A DNA stretch of 64,000 nt from Agroathelia rolfsii (taxonomy: Eukaryota > Basidiomycota > Agaricomycetes > Amylocorticiales > Amylocorticiaceae), in contig JABRWF010000008.1 of assembly GCA_018343915.1 (NCBI GenBank), positions 744,001-808,000 of the forward strand. The letters are read 5' to 3'. The position numbers and the translations under genes were made by a program. This document shows, piece by piece, positions 1 to 13,388 of the stretch. The notes below the pieces were generated by a model. It made no database searches, was not told the origin of the DNA, and saw nothing but the letters and a program-made list of their open reading frames with translations. Every line of letters begins with the position of its first letter. The first letter of the stretch is position 1.

Positions 1-2290
1 TCTTTTCTCGACTCTTGCACCCGCAATACGTGGCGATATGTGGATTCATGACAATGACTTTTAACGGTCATGCATTATGCTCTTGACTAGAACCACTAAA
101 TGGACCTACAATTACGAACGACAAATGCGAGATTCATTACTCTCAATCCCATGACTCGATGCTTGACCTCACTATAAGACTTGTTCTGACCGCTTTTTTA
201 CGGAAAACCCACTAGGCCAATCAAACGGCTGCATACTTAATAATATGTCATGATCCACTCACTATTTTTTTTTTCTCATCATTACGTTGCCTTGATCATG
301 TACAGCAAGCACCGATTATGAGGATTCAGGGTGGGCGACATCTCCACAAACAGATAAGATTCGGACGTGATGTTAGGTCTGGGCTTTCATCAGAATAACA
401 CCCTCATATAACATTGGCAGTGCAGCGAATGGTCTCCGTTCTCAATAGGGCGGAGGCTAGTGTTTGTCAATCCGACAGCCTATATCAACTCGAGCATTTC
501 GTTGTGTATGATGCATTTGATGGCTGTTCAAGATATATGAAAAAACACGTCATCACACAATTACAAGGGAGTGCTCTCATACTGGTAAGCATTTCTCCTC
601 TATTATACGTACACCGACGATGAAATTTGCCGGGGCCATATGACTCTTTCAAGGCTGTCAGGCTTTGGAAAGTTGTTTGATCTCATATCCGGCTTGTTTC
701 AACAGAATCTTCACGATATCTGTCTAATTAAACCTGAATTTTAAAAATTCTTTCATCATGTCTTCCGATCCTTGTTTATTGCGACTTCTCACTTCATTAT
801 CCTATATTTAGGTCTCAAGCTACACACATTTGCGTTCAATTGTTCTCGGGGTTTGGTGGGATGATTGTGGTGCTGCCTGGAATCTCTGCAATCGTTGCAA
901 TGATTAAAATTGCAAGACTCTGACTACAATAAATCACTATCTTCTAAAGTAATATTTACCTGATCTGCTATTGTTACATACTCGGGTTTCTGAAAACCCC
1001 AAAAATGCCATTTACGTCCGGATAGGTTAACCTGCCTTCACTTTTGTATTCAAGTTTTCGAAAGCAGTCACCCCAGGAGATGTAATGATCGAGATTGGAT
1101 CATATTGATCGTGTCATTTTGTGGCTGGACAGCCTGAACCTCGCTTGAGACTAATATCCCCGCAAGGGTGCTCACGATGAACTTACTTGGCCTCGCTTAA
1201 CTTGTGATTTCACAAGGCAAATATGAATTTCGATTTTTAGGCTATGCCACACCGCTTTGACCAGCATCAATGACTCGGACTCGTGCAAGTGACTCATGCA
1301 AGATATATGCTGTGCAAGCTGTGAACACAGGGAGAAATGGAAGGAACATATCATGCGAAAAAAAAAATAAAAAAAAATGCTCGCGTAGTTAGTGAGACTG
1401 AGACTCGCCATTACAAGTATTTCACGATGTAGTGTATCTAATGGTAAGGACCGTCAGGCGATGGTAGGTCATTGGTGGCACTACCGGTGGTATGATCAAA
1501 CATAGGAGTCCGCCGTCGGAATAAACCGCTTGATTAAACATACAGTATTACACCGAATATGTTTCTGACTCGGTGTCTGTTTGCGGAAGCGTAGTAGCAT
1601 ACGGTATTAAGAAAAGTGCGAAGGTGCAGATATTTCCTTGCATTATTCTGAAGCATTGTTTCAAGCCATCGCAGATGATACTATACCTCGAATATTTCAA
1701 GAAGAGAACGAAACCCTCGCATGCAGCCGATGGTCGCTGGTATGCTCCATGGATAGACAGCATAGGCTGCTCATACAAGGCACCAGCTTTTGCAAGTGAC
1801 GAGGAGACGTGAGTGCCGTCGGCGATCAAAGCGGGAACCGAATGCTGCGCCACCAAACTGTGGCTGTACTGTGTCATCATAACTCATACCATGGCCGTCT
1901 CAGCTTGAATTACAACTATCTGCCGCAGGTGTATATGCTGTTTGCTGATCCCAGGCAGTTATCGTACGGGCTGTACATGCTTACCGCTTCTCTCCGTCCA
2001 GTGGATACATGCAACGTGACCTCCTATCTCCAACCATCCATCCAGCTATCCTGAACAAGCAATATACAGCGGCGACATTGAGGCACCGACTACGCCAATG
2101 GCAACCACGAAGCTGATAACAGCAACTGTACTATTGCCAACCTTGGCTCTTCTAAGCAAAAAGCACAAGCTTGTGTCCGATGCTGTCGTAGCAATCAATC
2201 TCAGATCCTCTCAACTCTACATGGCTATCCAAACCCGCAGATCTTCGTCTGCATGAATCATGCTGCTGTGCTTTGATGGCCCACACACTA
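1..2290. other. Apparently non-coding 5' region
   Basis: No reading frame here has a recognisable domain or joins through plausible introns into a protein. The longest open frame (1548-1880, minus) has no family features. The sequence is moderately AT-rich. A short TCCA/CCCA microsatellite lies just downstream at about 2337-2366, between the TATA box and the P450 start codon. I see nothing else that I can support. Confidence 0.6.
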
Positions 2291-2294
2291 GGCA

Positions 2295-2300
2295 TATAAA
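2295..2300 (+). promoter_or_regulatory. TATA box of the P450 gene
   Basis: A TATAAA hexamer lies 97 bp upstream of the P450 start codon at 2392, a plausible distance for a fungal TATA element plus a short 5' UTR. The leader after it contains the TCCA-type microsatellite. The assignment rests on motif and spacing only. Confidence 0.5.
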
Positions 2301-2391
2301 GGATGACTGTCCCTGGGCATACCACCACATCAGTTTTATCCATCCATCCACCCACCCATCCATCACATCTCCACTTTAGCCATTAGTCGCT

Positions 2392-4949
2392 ATGGAGCTG
2401 CTACCAACGATCCTCTTGGTTTGCATTAGCTTTCTCTCTGTACAATTGTACCAGCGACTTCACAAAGCTCGTTGCTCACCCCTACGTGATATCCCTGGAC
2501 CCAATCCTCAATCATGGTTCAAGGGTATACATACTGCTTCCTACCACTGCTTACTGCACTAACCTCGGCATTTTTAGGCAACCTTGGCCAGCTTTTCAAC
2601 CGCAAGGGTCTCAAGTACCATCATAATCTCATAAAAGTGTTTGGAAACTTTGTCAAAGTCTATGGATTCTTTGGGGTAGGCCTTGCTTTGCCCGCGGCAA
2701 CAAGTACACTTTCTAATTGCTCCTTGTAATTTGTTATCAAAGGACGAACAGTTGTACATCTCCGACCCACGTGCCTTGCAAAGTATCCTTGTCAAGGACC
2801 AAGACACATATGATGAAACAGACGTGTTCCTTGAGTACGCATGATTCCAATTGATTGTTTCCATCCGTTTGATGTCCCATCATTAGGTGCAATAAAATCG
2901 TCTTCGGTGAAGGCCTTGTATCCACCTCCGGTATGTGATACCCCTTCTAATCACATAGATTTCCGTGTGTTCTAACGGCCTCTGAATGATCTTTGATGCA
3001 TATTCATCAACCACTAGGTGAACAACACAAGCGTCAAAGGCGAATTACCACGCCGATATTCTCTGTCGCCCAACTCAAGGAGCTGACTCCTGTCATTTAT
3101 GAAGTCGCCGAAAAGGTTTCTACAACTCTCTTCTCGTTCTCATAACAACCATATCGCTGATCATGCTTGTCTAAACTAGCTTGCTGATGTCATATCAGTT
3201 CAAACTAAGGAGCGCCGGCCTATCGATATGGCCGAGTGGATGTCACGGGCGGCTTTGGAAACGCTTGGGCAGACTGTGCTTGGCTATTCGTTTGATCCTC
3301 TCAATTCCCAAAACAATAATGACTACTCAGCGGCCATCAGGGGTCTCATGTAAGCTCATGCACCACATTGTTTTATTGTGCATGATCATAAACTAAGAAA
3401 TATATCACAATCATGATTATGATCATTCTAATTTCATGATAATCATGATAGTCCTGCACTCTTCTCTATTGCGCTTCTCAGACAATTTGCTCCATTTTTG
3501 GGACGCATGGGATCTCCCCGTTTCCGCAGATTCCTCGTGGACATGACTCCCGTACCAGTCGTACAGCGCATCAAGGGCATGTCGGATGTTATGTACAACA
3601 CTGCTCGTGACATCCTTCACAATAAGCTGGCCGGTGTTGAGAATGATCGAAACAGGACGACGCCCGTTAGCAGGGATGTTATCAGCACTTTGCGTATGTC
3701 CTTCTCGTTCTTCCACGCCGATGAATTCTTCTTTACAACTCCTATGATACAGTTCGGGCTAACCGCGACTCTAACGAAAAGCTCAGCGAAGATGAGCTCA
3801 TCGGCCAAATGACGTATGTTTTTCACCTCCAAAGCACCGATCTGCCCATCGCTCATTATGCATGCCCCTTGATAGTGTCATCATCTTTGGTGCCCAGGAT
3901 ACGACCTCATCCGCCCTTTCGCGCATGCTCTACATGCTTTCGCAGCACCAAAACGTCCAGACACAGCTGCGCGCCGAAATTGCCCAAGCCAAGGCCAAGA
4001 GTGGTGATGAGCGTCTTGGATACGACGAGATCCTGGCTCTGCCGCTTCTAGATGCTGTCATAAAAGAAACTTTGAGGCTCTACCCACCCGTTCCGTTTGT
4101 TCGTCGCGTGTATGTCTACAACTTCTCTGAAATCCCTTACTATACTCATGCCGTACAATTTTTTCCCTCCTACTTTCAATAGAGCAAAGACCGAAGGCAA
4201 CCTCCCCCTCTCCCAGCCTATCATCGGCGCCTCTGGTAACGAAATTAGTACCGTCCCCATCCCGAAGGGAACTACGATCTTCCTAGGTCTTGCCGCTGCC
4301 AACAGGCTCGAGTCCGTCTGGGGCCCTGATGCGCGTCAATGGAATCCCCAACGATGGCTGGGCACAGCAACGACTTCTCAGGCAGAAAAGTCGGTCAATT
4401 CTGCTACGGCGCTGCCGAGCATATACGCTGGAATGTGAGTGCTTGTTTTTTTGATCAAAACTCAAAAAACAGCCGGCCACGAGTTAGGAAAGCTGATATC
4501 GGTGTTTTGTCTTTGTTTCATCTAATTATAGGTTGACCTTCTTGGCTGGTTCACGTTCGTGCATGTAAGCAACTACTATTATTTTCATTCTGATAGAGAA
4601 AACAGCGAGCTTACTCATTCTCTCTTTTTTCTTCTCACAGTGGTTACAAATTTGCCATCATCGAAATGAGTACGTGGAGCACTTCCATCCATCCATCACT
4701 CCGCCATACCCGAACAATATGCTAACTTGCACATGTGCAACAGAAATCATCCTTGCTACCCTCTTGGAACGCTTTTCGTTCGCACTCACGGAGGATGAGG
4801 TCGTGTGGAACCTATCCCAGATCATCTCCCCCTCGGTGCGGAGCAAAAATCCCACCTACGATAGCAAGTCAGGGCAGATACCCGAGCTCAAGGAAGAGGT
4901 CCAGGGGCTGCCCTTGCATGTAACCCCTGTGGGCGGCGACGAGTTGTAA
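2392..4949 (+). CDS. Cytochrome P450 monooxygenase, multi-exon
   Basis: This is a membrane-anchored haem-thiolate monooxygenase with all key motifs. The product starts with a hydrophobic anchor (MELLPTILLVCISFL) and the proline hinge DIPGPNPQSW. A GEQHKRQRR segment marks helix C. The I-helix is FGAQDTTSSAL. The K-helix ExxR lies in KETLRLYPP, followed by WNPQRWL. The haem-binding loop FLAGSRSCIG is split by an intron after 4564: the Cys codon is 4560-4562 and the exon resumes at 4641. More than ten short introns interrupt the gene, and conserved residues read in frame across each one I checked. Predicted length is about 500 residues, normal for the family. The start is the first ATG before the anchor, 97 bp after a TATA box. 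The overall pattern resembles Agaricomycete CYP5150-type clans, but I cannot fix the family or substrate. No cluster partners flank it. Confidence 0.9.
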
Positions 4950-5602
4950 ATCATGACATTGTAGCATCAAGTGGACGAAGAACGGGCCTATTAGTAGGTC
5001 TCCTGGGCGGCCGATTGACCATTCATATTTATTCCCCCATCCCAATCCAATATCTTTCTATTCTTCCGTTAATGTTGTTGTATTCAGTAGGGTGTTGTTT
5101 AATTATTTCTTTGATTCTCCTAATTATAGTGTATTCATATTTATTATACACACCCTTCTTTTTTTTTTTCGACATTCGTCTTCAAAGCTCTTCCCCATTC
5201 AATCACTCACAATCATCACATTACTCATTTATGCGCACTCTCTCAGTATTTATATCTTTGTATACGTTCATTATATTTTATTACTGCTTAGTAAAGAAAT
5301 GAAAACTATTGTTGTTACACCGCCGAAAAAGAAAGACCAGGAGCAAAGTGATTCTGGTGTCAACAAAATATACGCGAAAGTAAATAGATGGGACAAGAAG
5401 GCAAGAAATACAAAGATACAATATTAAGTAGAGAGAAAGCACAATATTATCATAACAAAAAAAAAAGTCATCGGGAACACATTCACGTTGGAATAGAATA
5501 AAATCCAACAACTCTTGAGCCTAGTCATTCTAAGAGGAAGGTTCGTATGTACATGGCGCATATACACACTGATTAAAAAAAGGAAGTGGCTATATCACGT
5601 TT
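4950..5602. other. AT-rich intergenic region between convergent genes
   Basis: This stretch lies between the P450 stop codon and the stop codon of the minus-strand gene on the right, so it should hold both 3' UTRs and terminators. It contains long T and A runs (for example around 5159-5170) and no credible coding sequence. Confidence 0.6.
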
Positions 5603-8600
5603 TTACCGCGTTGTCACCCTAGGCGACTGCGTATACCCCCTATCCGTCGCCATGAACGCTGGATCGACGTATTCCTCCGGGTTAAAGCGCGCATAGGCCG
5701 GGTTAGACCCCATCGACGAAGTCGACTCAGCGCGGCGCAACATGCCCTCGCCGCTTGGGAGCGGGCCTGGGCTTGCAATTCGCCCAGGCCCACCGTTACC
5801 ACTGGCACCGTTGATCCCGCCTGGGGGAATGACGGGCGCAAGCATGCTGTGTCGCGTGCCGGGCGTCATGCCTGCGTTATTAAGGCTCACGCTTCTTCGG
5901 CTCATGCGTCCGCTGACGGCCGCGCCTGCACCAGAAGAAGATGACGAGGACGAGGATGAAGGCGAAGCAGTGCGGATACCTGGCACAGGGCTCCGCGATA
6001 CGACCGGCGGGGGCGGCTGCACCTGCTGCAGCCCGCCCTGAGACATCGTCCTACTACGCCTCATAGCAGCGCGTTGAAGATCTGATGCATGGGTAGACGC
6101 AGCGGGCGCGGGGGCGTACGCAAAGCCAGTGCTGCTGCGCTTGTGCATAGTCGGGTTTGGTACAGGCGGAGGGACGGGCATGGCTACCGCATCGGCCGAG
6201 GTGAGCGAAGTCGAGCGCGTACGTTCACGGTCTCGTGCGCTACCGTTGCCACTGTCGCCGCGGATCATACGCCGGCCTTTCATCTGTAACTCCCTTGTCG
6301 TAGAGCGACTATCGTCCCCGATGACCGGGGGAGGCGGTGGCGCAGCCGATGCGACGCTGTCCTGGTTGGTTGACGAGTTGGGGAAGGTGTATCCGCCAAA
6401 GGCTCCACCTGGCGCCATTGGTGGGGGAGGCGGTGGAACGGCATTCGCGCTGCTTTGCCAGGTGTTTACGGTAGGGGGTCCGTATAAATTGTTGGTATTA
6501 GTAGTGAGTAGCTGTTCTGTAGGTGTTTCGGGTGAGTTGGGTTCGGTCGGTACCCAGGGCTCTCCCTCTGGCTGCTGCTGCTGTAGATTGGGCACATTCC
6601 TACTATCGCGTTTGGAACCCCTGGACCTGTTGGTATCGCTCCTCTCAAGTACGGGAGGCGGCGGCGTAGGCTGAGGCGCGGGCACAGGCAAAGGCTTATA
6701 GGGACCGCGGGGGCTCAGCATGCCGAGGTTCTGCTGGATTTCGCCATTGTCCATCTCTGACGAGGGTCCGGACTGTGGGAGGCATGAATAATCATGGACA
6801 AAATACACCCGAAAAAATGCACTTACGGGCGGCACTATGTTAATATCCACACTGGAGGACAATGCACTACTAGTAGTACTGCTCACGGATGACCTGTAGG
6901 AAGACGGATAAACGGGCCTATGGATGGACTGGCGGTTGGGACCCCGGGCTTGTTGAAGGGAAACGTCTGATTGCGATCTAAAATGCCGGGATGGTAAATC
7001 ATCCTTCAGCTCTGATAGAACGGAGGGTGCTCGCCCTGGAGACATAGGCGCTGGTGTAACTAGTTTGGACGATCTATGCGGCGCGGTATAGGGATACGAT
7101 GACCCAGCTCGTGATGTCTATACCACATTTTGTCAGCCATGTTACACACGAAGATAGTAGAACACTCACCTCAGCAGCAGAAGCTGCACGCCATTGTTCA
7201 ACCTTGTTCATATTCGAGTATCTCGGATCCTCTGCCTGCGGCCTACTTCGCTCAACCGGGGTAGGATACCTAAACTCTGGTGCTTCCTGCTTGTATATCT
7301 GACCTGGTGGCGGCTGGGCGACTGAACTCGGCCTATTAAGTGTCTCGACAGAGGCCTCGCGGGACATATCAGGAGCAGGACGATTAGGCCAGCCCAAGCC
7401 TGCACTGCTCGGCGTACGAATCGGGGGTGGCGGCGGCACATCACTCAACGAGACACGGTCCGGCTGAACGCTTATCGGACGGCTGTCACGAGGCCGCAAG
7501 GAGGGTGCGACGGATGGACTGCCGCGAGAGCTGCGGTCTTCATGGATGACACTTAGTTGGCGCTCAAAGTTGCGTGTCGCATAATCGCGACGGTCGGTAG
7601 TGTAAGGGGATTCGGTGACGAGGTCGTATTGGGAGAAAGAGGAAGATTGGCCTGCGCTTGCGAGGGACTCAGGCTCGGCGTCGGTATCGAGTCCTGCGGA
7701 GGAGTATGTCCCGCGACGTGGTCGTGTGCGGGATGCTGGTGGAGCGGGCGCTGGTGGCTCTGGAATAGTCTCATCAACTGTAATTGGATAGGGATTGTAG
7801 TTGGGAGGAGGCCTGTTGTTCATGCCATCGTTGGGGCTGGGCGTGTTAAACGCGTGGGGTGCGGGCATGTGAACGGTCCCCGCCTCATTCATAGAGGGAA
7901 CAAAGTTATCTGGTGGAATGGACTGCGGGCGCACGGTTACCGGCGTCTCATGTCGGGGACGAGAAGGAGGGCGAGGTACGGGTAGTGGTGGTGGCGAAAC
8001 CTCAGGATGGATGGAAGTGTGGTTAGCACGAGGTGTCTCTAGACCCGACGTGCCGGAATCATCGCTCTGGGTCCCAAGATCCTCGAAGCGCTCTGCAGTA
8101 GCCATAGAAAGAGACTCCGGGCGATCACGGTGATGAGACCCAGCCTTCGTGTGCATAGGTAAGGCGTCGGTATCCTGATCGACGTCGTTGTCATCATCAT
8201 CATCATCATCGTCTTCTTCGTATACAATCCTATCGATGGCAGGAGTTCGACCATGCTCGACGCCAAACTCGTGTCCGACCTGATATCCCACCTGCCTTCC
8301 GACCCGCATACCCTCTTCGAACCCGGCTCTTCTGCCCTCTTCCCGTGCGGCATGGGCCGACCAGAGTTCATTCATCTTCCTCAACTTGGCCCGAACCTTT
8401 GCCGCTTCTTCCTGGGCATCATTCCTCTCCTTTTCCAACGCACGCAACGATACTTCCGCCCTTTGCACCTCCCGTTGTGCATTCGCAAGTTGCATCTGAT
8501 ACCCCCGAATTTCCTCCGTCTTGCGTTCCGTCTCGCGCATTGCGGCCAACCGTGCGGCGTTGATCGCTTTAAGTCGTTCGTCGAACGTGTTATTTTTTGC

Positions 8601-9117
8601 CTCGAGCTCTTTCGCATGTTGTGCTGCTCGCTGGAGGTGTTCAAAAGAGGTGACAAGCAGCTTGCGAGTCTGTCTATTCTCGTATTCTTCATTGACGAGC
8701 AGGCGGAGGAGCGTCGCGGGTGGTTCGGCGCTGTGGACGCGCTCTCTGAATCTCCTGTAGCGGTCTGAGGGCCCGCGTCGGCGTTGGACGGTCACTTTGG
8801 GCAATGCGCCACTGGTGCTGCCGCCGCCTGGCATGCCCGAGGAGCTCTGCCGGGCCGGGAGAGTAGTAGCATGTGTAGAAGATACCTCGAGGTCTTCAAA
8901 TAGAGGAGATAGCAATTGGTTGGGTGATTCTGGTGGTGAATCAGAGTCGTATTCGTCTTCGATAACGACGTGGTTGTAGTGTCGACCGCTCGTGCCCACT
9001 TCACCGGACCTGTAGTGAGATGAAGTATGTGGGTTGAGTTGAGATAAAAGAGAAAGGAAAAATAGGGCAACAAATTTACCCGTCGCTTGAGTCCGAGTAG
9101 CGAGAGTATCTTTGCAT
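5603..9117 (-). CDS. Unrecognised coiled-coil, Pro/Ser-rich protein with a Gly-every-fourth-residue helix
   Basis: I do not recognise this family. The start at 9117 (MQRYSRYSDSSDG) was chosen because it splices, through an intron at about 9080-9012, into an acidic segment (YDSDSPPESP). The ATG at 9131 would splice out of frame. Two more introns are clear: about 7168-7119, and in frame at 6827-6774. The product is about 1,140 residues. A basic patch (RRRGPSDRYRRF) is followed by a coiled coil of about 140 residues rich in Glu, Arg and Ala. The coiled coil runs into eight glycines spaced exactly four residues apart (8250-8336). An Asp run (8194-8213) follows, then a long disordered region rich in Pro, Ser and Thr with many PPPP stretches. 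The architecture suggests a cytoskeletal or polarity scaffold, but that is inference only. Confidence 0.75.
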
Positions 9118-9682
9118 TGGATAACAGACACGAGATCAAGAAAAAAATGCGCCGTTCAGAGTCTTTTTATTCCTAAAGGCGCCGGAGACAAGACAAGACA
9201 ACTTGAAGCAGCTATGAAATGTGTCACAATATATATATATTCCTGATATTTAATAAAGCCCTCAGAAAAGATAAATAGACCCGATTGTCAGCAACCGAGA
9301 TGAAGCATAGACTACACGATGGATCCTAGTGGTTGTTGTGGTTCAGACCAAGAGCCGGTGGTCAAGTTGTTGTGATCCAGCCTGAATCCAACAAACGTCA
9401 TCAACCTCGGAGCCAAATTGCCATATTGGTCCCCACTCAGGCGCTCAAGTCCAACTTCATCGCGTAGAACACAAAAAATAGTACATTTAAGAATGTGGAC
9501 CCTACATATGATACATAACGCTAATATGATGCCTGTGCACGTATACAATATACTATATTGTCAAAAGAAGAAAAAATGCGGCAGAAAAAGGGGAAAGAAT
9601 TTGCAACAGAGTAAGAAGAAAAAAATCTTGGAATGATAACCGAGGAACAAGAAAACTATAACTTATGTGCAAAAGAAAAACC
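9118..9682. other. Intergenic region between two minus-strand genes
   Basis: This stretch should hold the promoter of the coiled-coil gene on the left and the 3' end of the large gene on the right. A short AT dinucleotide run lies at about 9229-9240. I see no coding sequence. Confidence 0.55.
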
Positions 9683-12600
9683 TCAATAGGCAACAGGGAC
9701 CTCCTTCTCTCTGATCCTAGCCTCGATAGCGCTCCACCGGACGACCGACGACGAGCCAGGCATCGGATTCCTACAAATGGCAGCCGTGAGCGACTCCTTC
9801 GAGCGCTGGACATCCTTTGCTTGGTTCGTGAGCTCATCCAGCTGAGCTTGCGTCGGCGCATGGGCGTACACCACAAAGGTATGATCTCGCAGGCTGACGT
9901 CAGCGTGTGTAAACGTCAGCGTTAATGATACTGAGCAGTTCTCACGGTTTGCGTCGTTCCGGTCGGTAGGGCAGGAGAGCGCAAAGGGTGTGATATCAAT
10001 ACATTTTTCGGGCGTTACCTAAGAGGGTCAGTCACGATGTAAGTTTTCTTAGACTCTGTTGAGGGTAGATTGCGAGACCGACCAGTGGTGGGGGCAACGG
10101 GATCTTGACTTTAGTGCTCTTGCCATTCTGCCGGTTATACCATAGCGCCGTCAAAGAGATCTTACCTCCTTGCGGCCAAACACAAGGGAGATCGTGAAAC
10201 AAATGCTTGTCATGAGGTTCTCCTGTTGCAGCTGTCTTTCCCTTGTGGGCTTTTGCACGTTCGAAAACGGCAGACGAAGAATAACATGCCAAAGAGAGGG
10301 CCATTTCACTGAAAAAAAAAGTCGAGCCTGAGTCAACAGCAGAACCTGTTTGTCAAAAAAAGTGTAACCATACCAAGTATTGATCTTTACAAGCATGGGA
10401 TTCGACCGGCGTTTCCTCCATGCACGCAGAGCCCTCACCTGTTCTGTTTGAAGCTTGACAAAGAGTATCGTCGTCCCTGGACTACCACTCGCCCCTCGTT
10501 TAGTACTCCAGACGCTCTCGTCCGATCCGTACTCTGGAGGAGGACCGCTTGCAATATCCAACTGGGAACGTTCTACATCTTCCGAGTCCGAGTCAAGGTT
10601 CATAGACTCGTCCTGTCCATTGATATCTGCACCATTCTGTTCGTCCGGCGATATCACTGCCGTCTTGTTAAACCCTACAGCCGACTCTTCGATAGCAGCT
10701 TCTAATCTGCCCTCCTCTTGACGTTGTTCTTCGTCATTTGAGGAGGCCCCAGGTCGATCAGCCGTACTCGAACCCTGCCCCGCAAGATTTTGCAAAGAAA
10801 GAGCAGCAATGAGTTTGTTCCGAGAAGATATGAACTTGATTGGCATCGACACCTGCCGTCGTTTATCCTGAATCGGGTCCGGTAGGTCTGTCGACAGACA
10901 AAGGATATTTCGTGCAATGGAGCGGTAAGATTTGATTGGCTGAGAAGCCGATGACGGTAATGCAGGAGCGGGAGCAAGGGAAGTAGGGGTGGGAGAAGTG
11001 GCTGTAGCTATAGCCGTAGTCGCCGCCGTCGCTGTCGGTGCAAGCAGAGAAGTAGGGTCACGTTCAACTGATTCAGATTTGACGCGATGCTGCTGTTTAA
11101 CGAAGATTATATCGGAAGAGGAAAAAGAAGGGGTAGAAAGGCGCGTCGTATGGGATGTATGATCCGATGTACCAACAGAGAGTGCAGGGGACGTCGTGGA
11201 AGAAGCATGAGGACTGGCAAAGTGCGAAGGTAATGCTGTAGCTTGTTCGCTTGTCGAGGTAGCAGGACCGCCGTCGATAGCTACAATGGGCTCTAGTGGA
11301 GGACAAACAGGCAGCACACGCGATGTTGGAGGTGTGGCGCTAGCGTGCGGGGATAGCTTAATCGTTGACAGCTCTGGGGAGATAGATGCAACCAATTTCA
11401 GGGCAGCATCTACGTTGTGTATTGTTTTAGCGGAAATTTGAAGGCTCGTAGATTTAGACGCATCATCATTGGACAAACCGGGAGAGGGACTCGAAAGTGG
11501 ATTTGCTGACGACGATCCAAGAGCTTGGATGCCGGCATTAGGGGACTCGTCTACGTCCATCCCATCTTCTGCGACACGATTAACGTCTACCCCTCCCTGA
11601 TTCTCGGCATCATTGTCAATAGCTAGCGTCGACGCATGCCGTTCAGAGGCATGAGGAGTTTCCGAGCGCGTTGTACGTCCATCTTGGCGCCCATCGGTCG
11701 TATTCACAGGGATATCTTGACTATTAGGCTCTCGATCGTCATTTTGCGTGGCACCGTTCTTGGCCACCGGAGAGATTTCGTCTTGGTTCACCGGTGCTAT
11801 GGCGCGAATTTCATTCACATCTGCAGACTCAATCGCCCCGCTAACCTTTTGAACATCCTCTTCCACAGCCATCTCTACATCCGCGCCAATGCGGATAGAT
11901 TCTGATGTTATATCCCCTTGCGGCAAGCCGGGCAGCCCAGGCGTCTCACTTGCCTTGCGTTCTGCAGTACCACCTCGCACCTTTTCATCAGCAACGTCAC
12001 TCAGAACACGTTCATTTTCCACAACTTCAGCGCTTTCTGGTGCAGGCAGTGTCGTCTGTATGTTATCCTTCTCCATCACGTCTTCTTTGCTATCACCAGC
12101 ACCGACAACACTATTTTTCAATTTCTTTTGCCTAGTAATCCAATCATCATCGGCATCGATTACGTCCGCAGATAGCACAAACGAAGATTTTTTGCGCTTC
12201 TTCTTCCCTCTCAGAATCGGCGGCGCGGGCAGGTTTGTGCGAGGTGCCATCTGAGGTGCGTGGGATGGGGGTGATGCCACAGGAGGTGGGGGTGGTGGAG
12301 ATGCCGCTACTGCTGGAGTTGGGTTGGACGATGAGGACGATGAAGCCGCCGCAGATATAGCGGAAGGCATTGTCTGCATTTGCATCGCAAGAGGTATATT
12401 GAGTGGTGATTGCGGTAGCACCGGTGTCGATGGTGTTTTAGGGGAAGGTGCAGTAGTGTTAGCCGCTTGTATGGAAGGATGAGGCGTAGTGACGGGAGAG
12501 ATCCGGACGGGGTGAGATAGCGAGTTAGGAGACGATGCAGAAGCCGCTGGCAGCATCACTTCATCCTGGGCTGCGCCGACAATGGTTTTGGGAGAGATCG

Positions 12601-13388
12601 ATACATGTGAGCGTGTCGATAACTGCGGTACAGACGCCCCAGGCGGCACATATGGTATTGGGCTTGGTGAAGAAACGGGCATCATGGCATATGGGCTGCT
12701 GGGTAAGATATACGCTTGGGAGGCTGTTGGCGCGTGAGACATAGGCTTGGAAGGGCCAGCCTGAGGATTAAATGCCGGTGCAATCATGGCGGCGGCGGGA
12801 GGAGGGGCGATGGCCTGCGGAGGAACGGCTTGGGCAACGGCGTAAGATAGAAGGGGGGTTGGAATTGCGACCCCAGTAGCACGCGGGGGTGGTATCCTTT
12901 GCTGGGGTGATGTCAAGCCTGCCCGAACGAAGATCTGTTCCAACTGTGCTGCACGGCACAAGGGGGACGATGAGAAGTTGTGTTAAGATCACGGAATCAA
13001 AGGAAGTCAACTAACCGCGTTGGTCATGTTCGACGAAATAGTCTATGAACAGCAGAACTACCCGCAGCAATTTCAGGTATTCGTCAATCGTGGGATGCAA
13101 ACCTCCATGTGCAACACGTATCAAGTCAATGAGCGATGCATCCCGTTGGCGAGATTTCGCTGAAAGTATCTTGGACAATGTGTCCTCCGCTTGACACAGA
13201 AATGTGATGAGCTGCCTCCGAGCGAGAGGATAATATGCACGGGGATCGGAGAGCCATTTTGTCATAGGTTCAACGGCTCTGTGGAATTCTTGAGGGGTAC
13301 CGATGCTCAAACGTCTCGAGTACTCCCGCAAGAGCTCAGTGTTGTTTTCTTCTATGCGTTTGTCGGAGGGAGTAGGATTAATAGGCAT
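9683..13388 (-). CDS. Large unrecognised Ser/Thr/Pro-rich protein with folded ends
   Basis: I do not recognise this family. The start chosen is MPINPTPSDKR at 13388; an upstream in-frame ATG at 13523 would add a non-conserved-looking leader. The first exon encodes about 125 mostly helical residues (TPQEFHRAVEPMTKWLSD...). It joins through an intron at about 13014-12956 to give DQRAQLEQIFVRAG. A central region of about 800 residues is dominated by Ser, Thr, Pro and Ala and is probably disordered, with a basic KKKRKKS segment that could be a nuclear localisation signal. The last part, spliced through introns near 10420-10310 and at about 10080-10021, looks folded: it has alternating beta-like stretches (VSLTLTFTHADVSLRDHTFVVYAHAP) and a final helix ending REKEVPVAY. 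Total length is about 1,070 residues. A nuclear regulatory role is possible but unproven. Confidence 0.7.

Noticed and set aside
1548..1880. 110-residue minus-strand open frame
   Set aside because: No domain, no supporting splice partners and an overlapping plus-strand frame of similar quality; likely chance.
6129..6674. 181-residue plus-strand frame rich in Gly and Val
   Set aside because: It is the antisense of the proline-rich part of the minus-strand coiled-coil gene.
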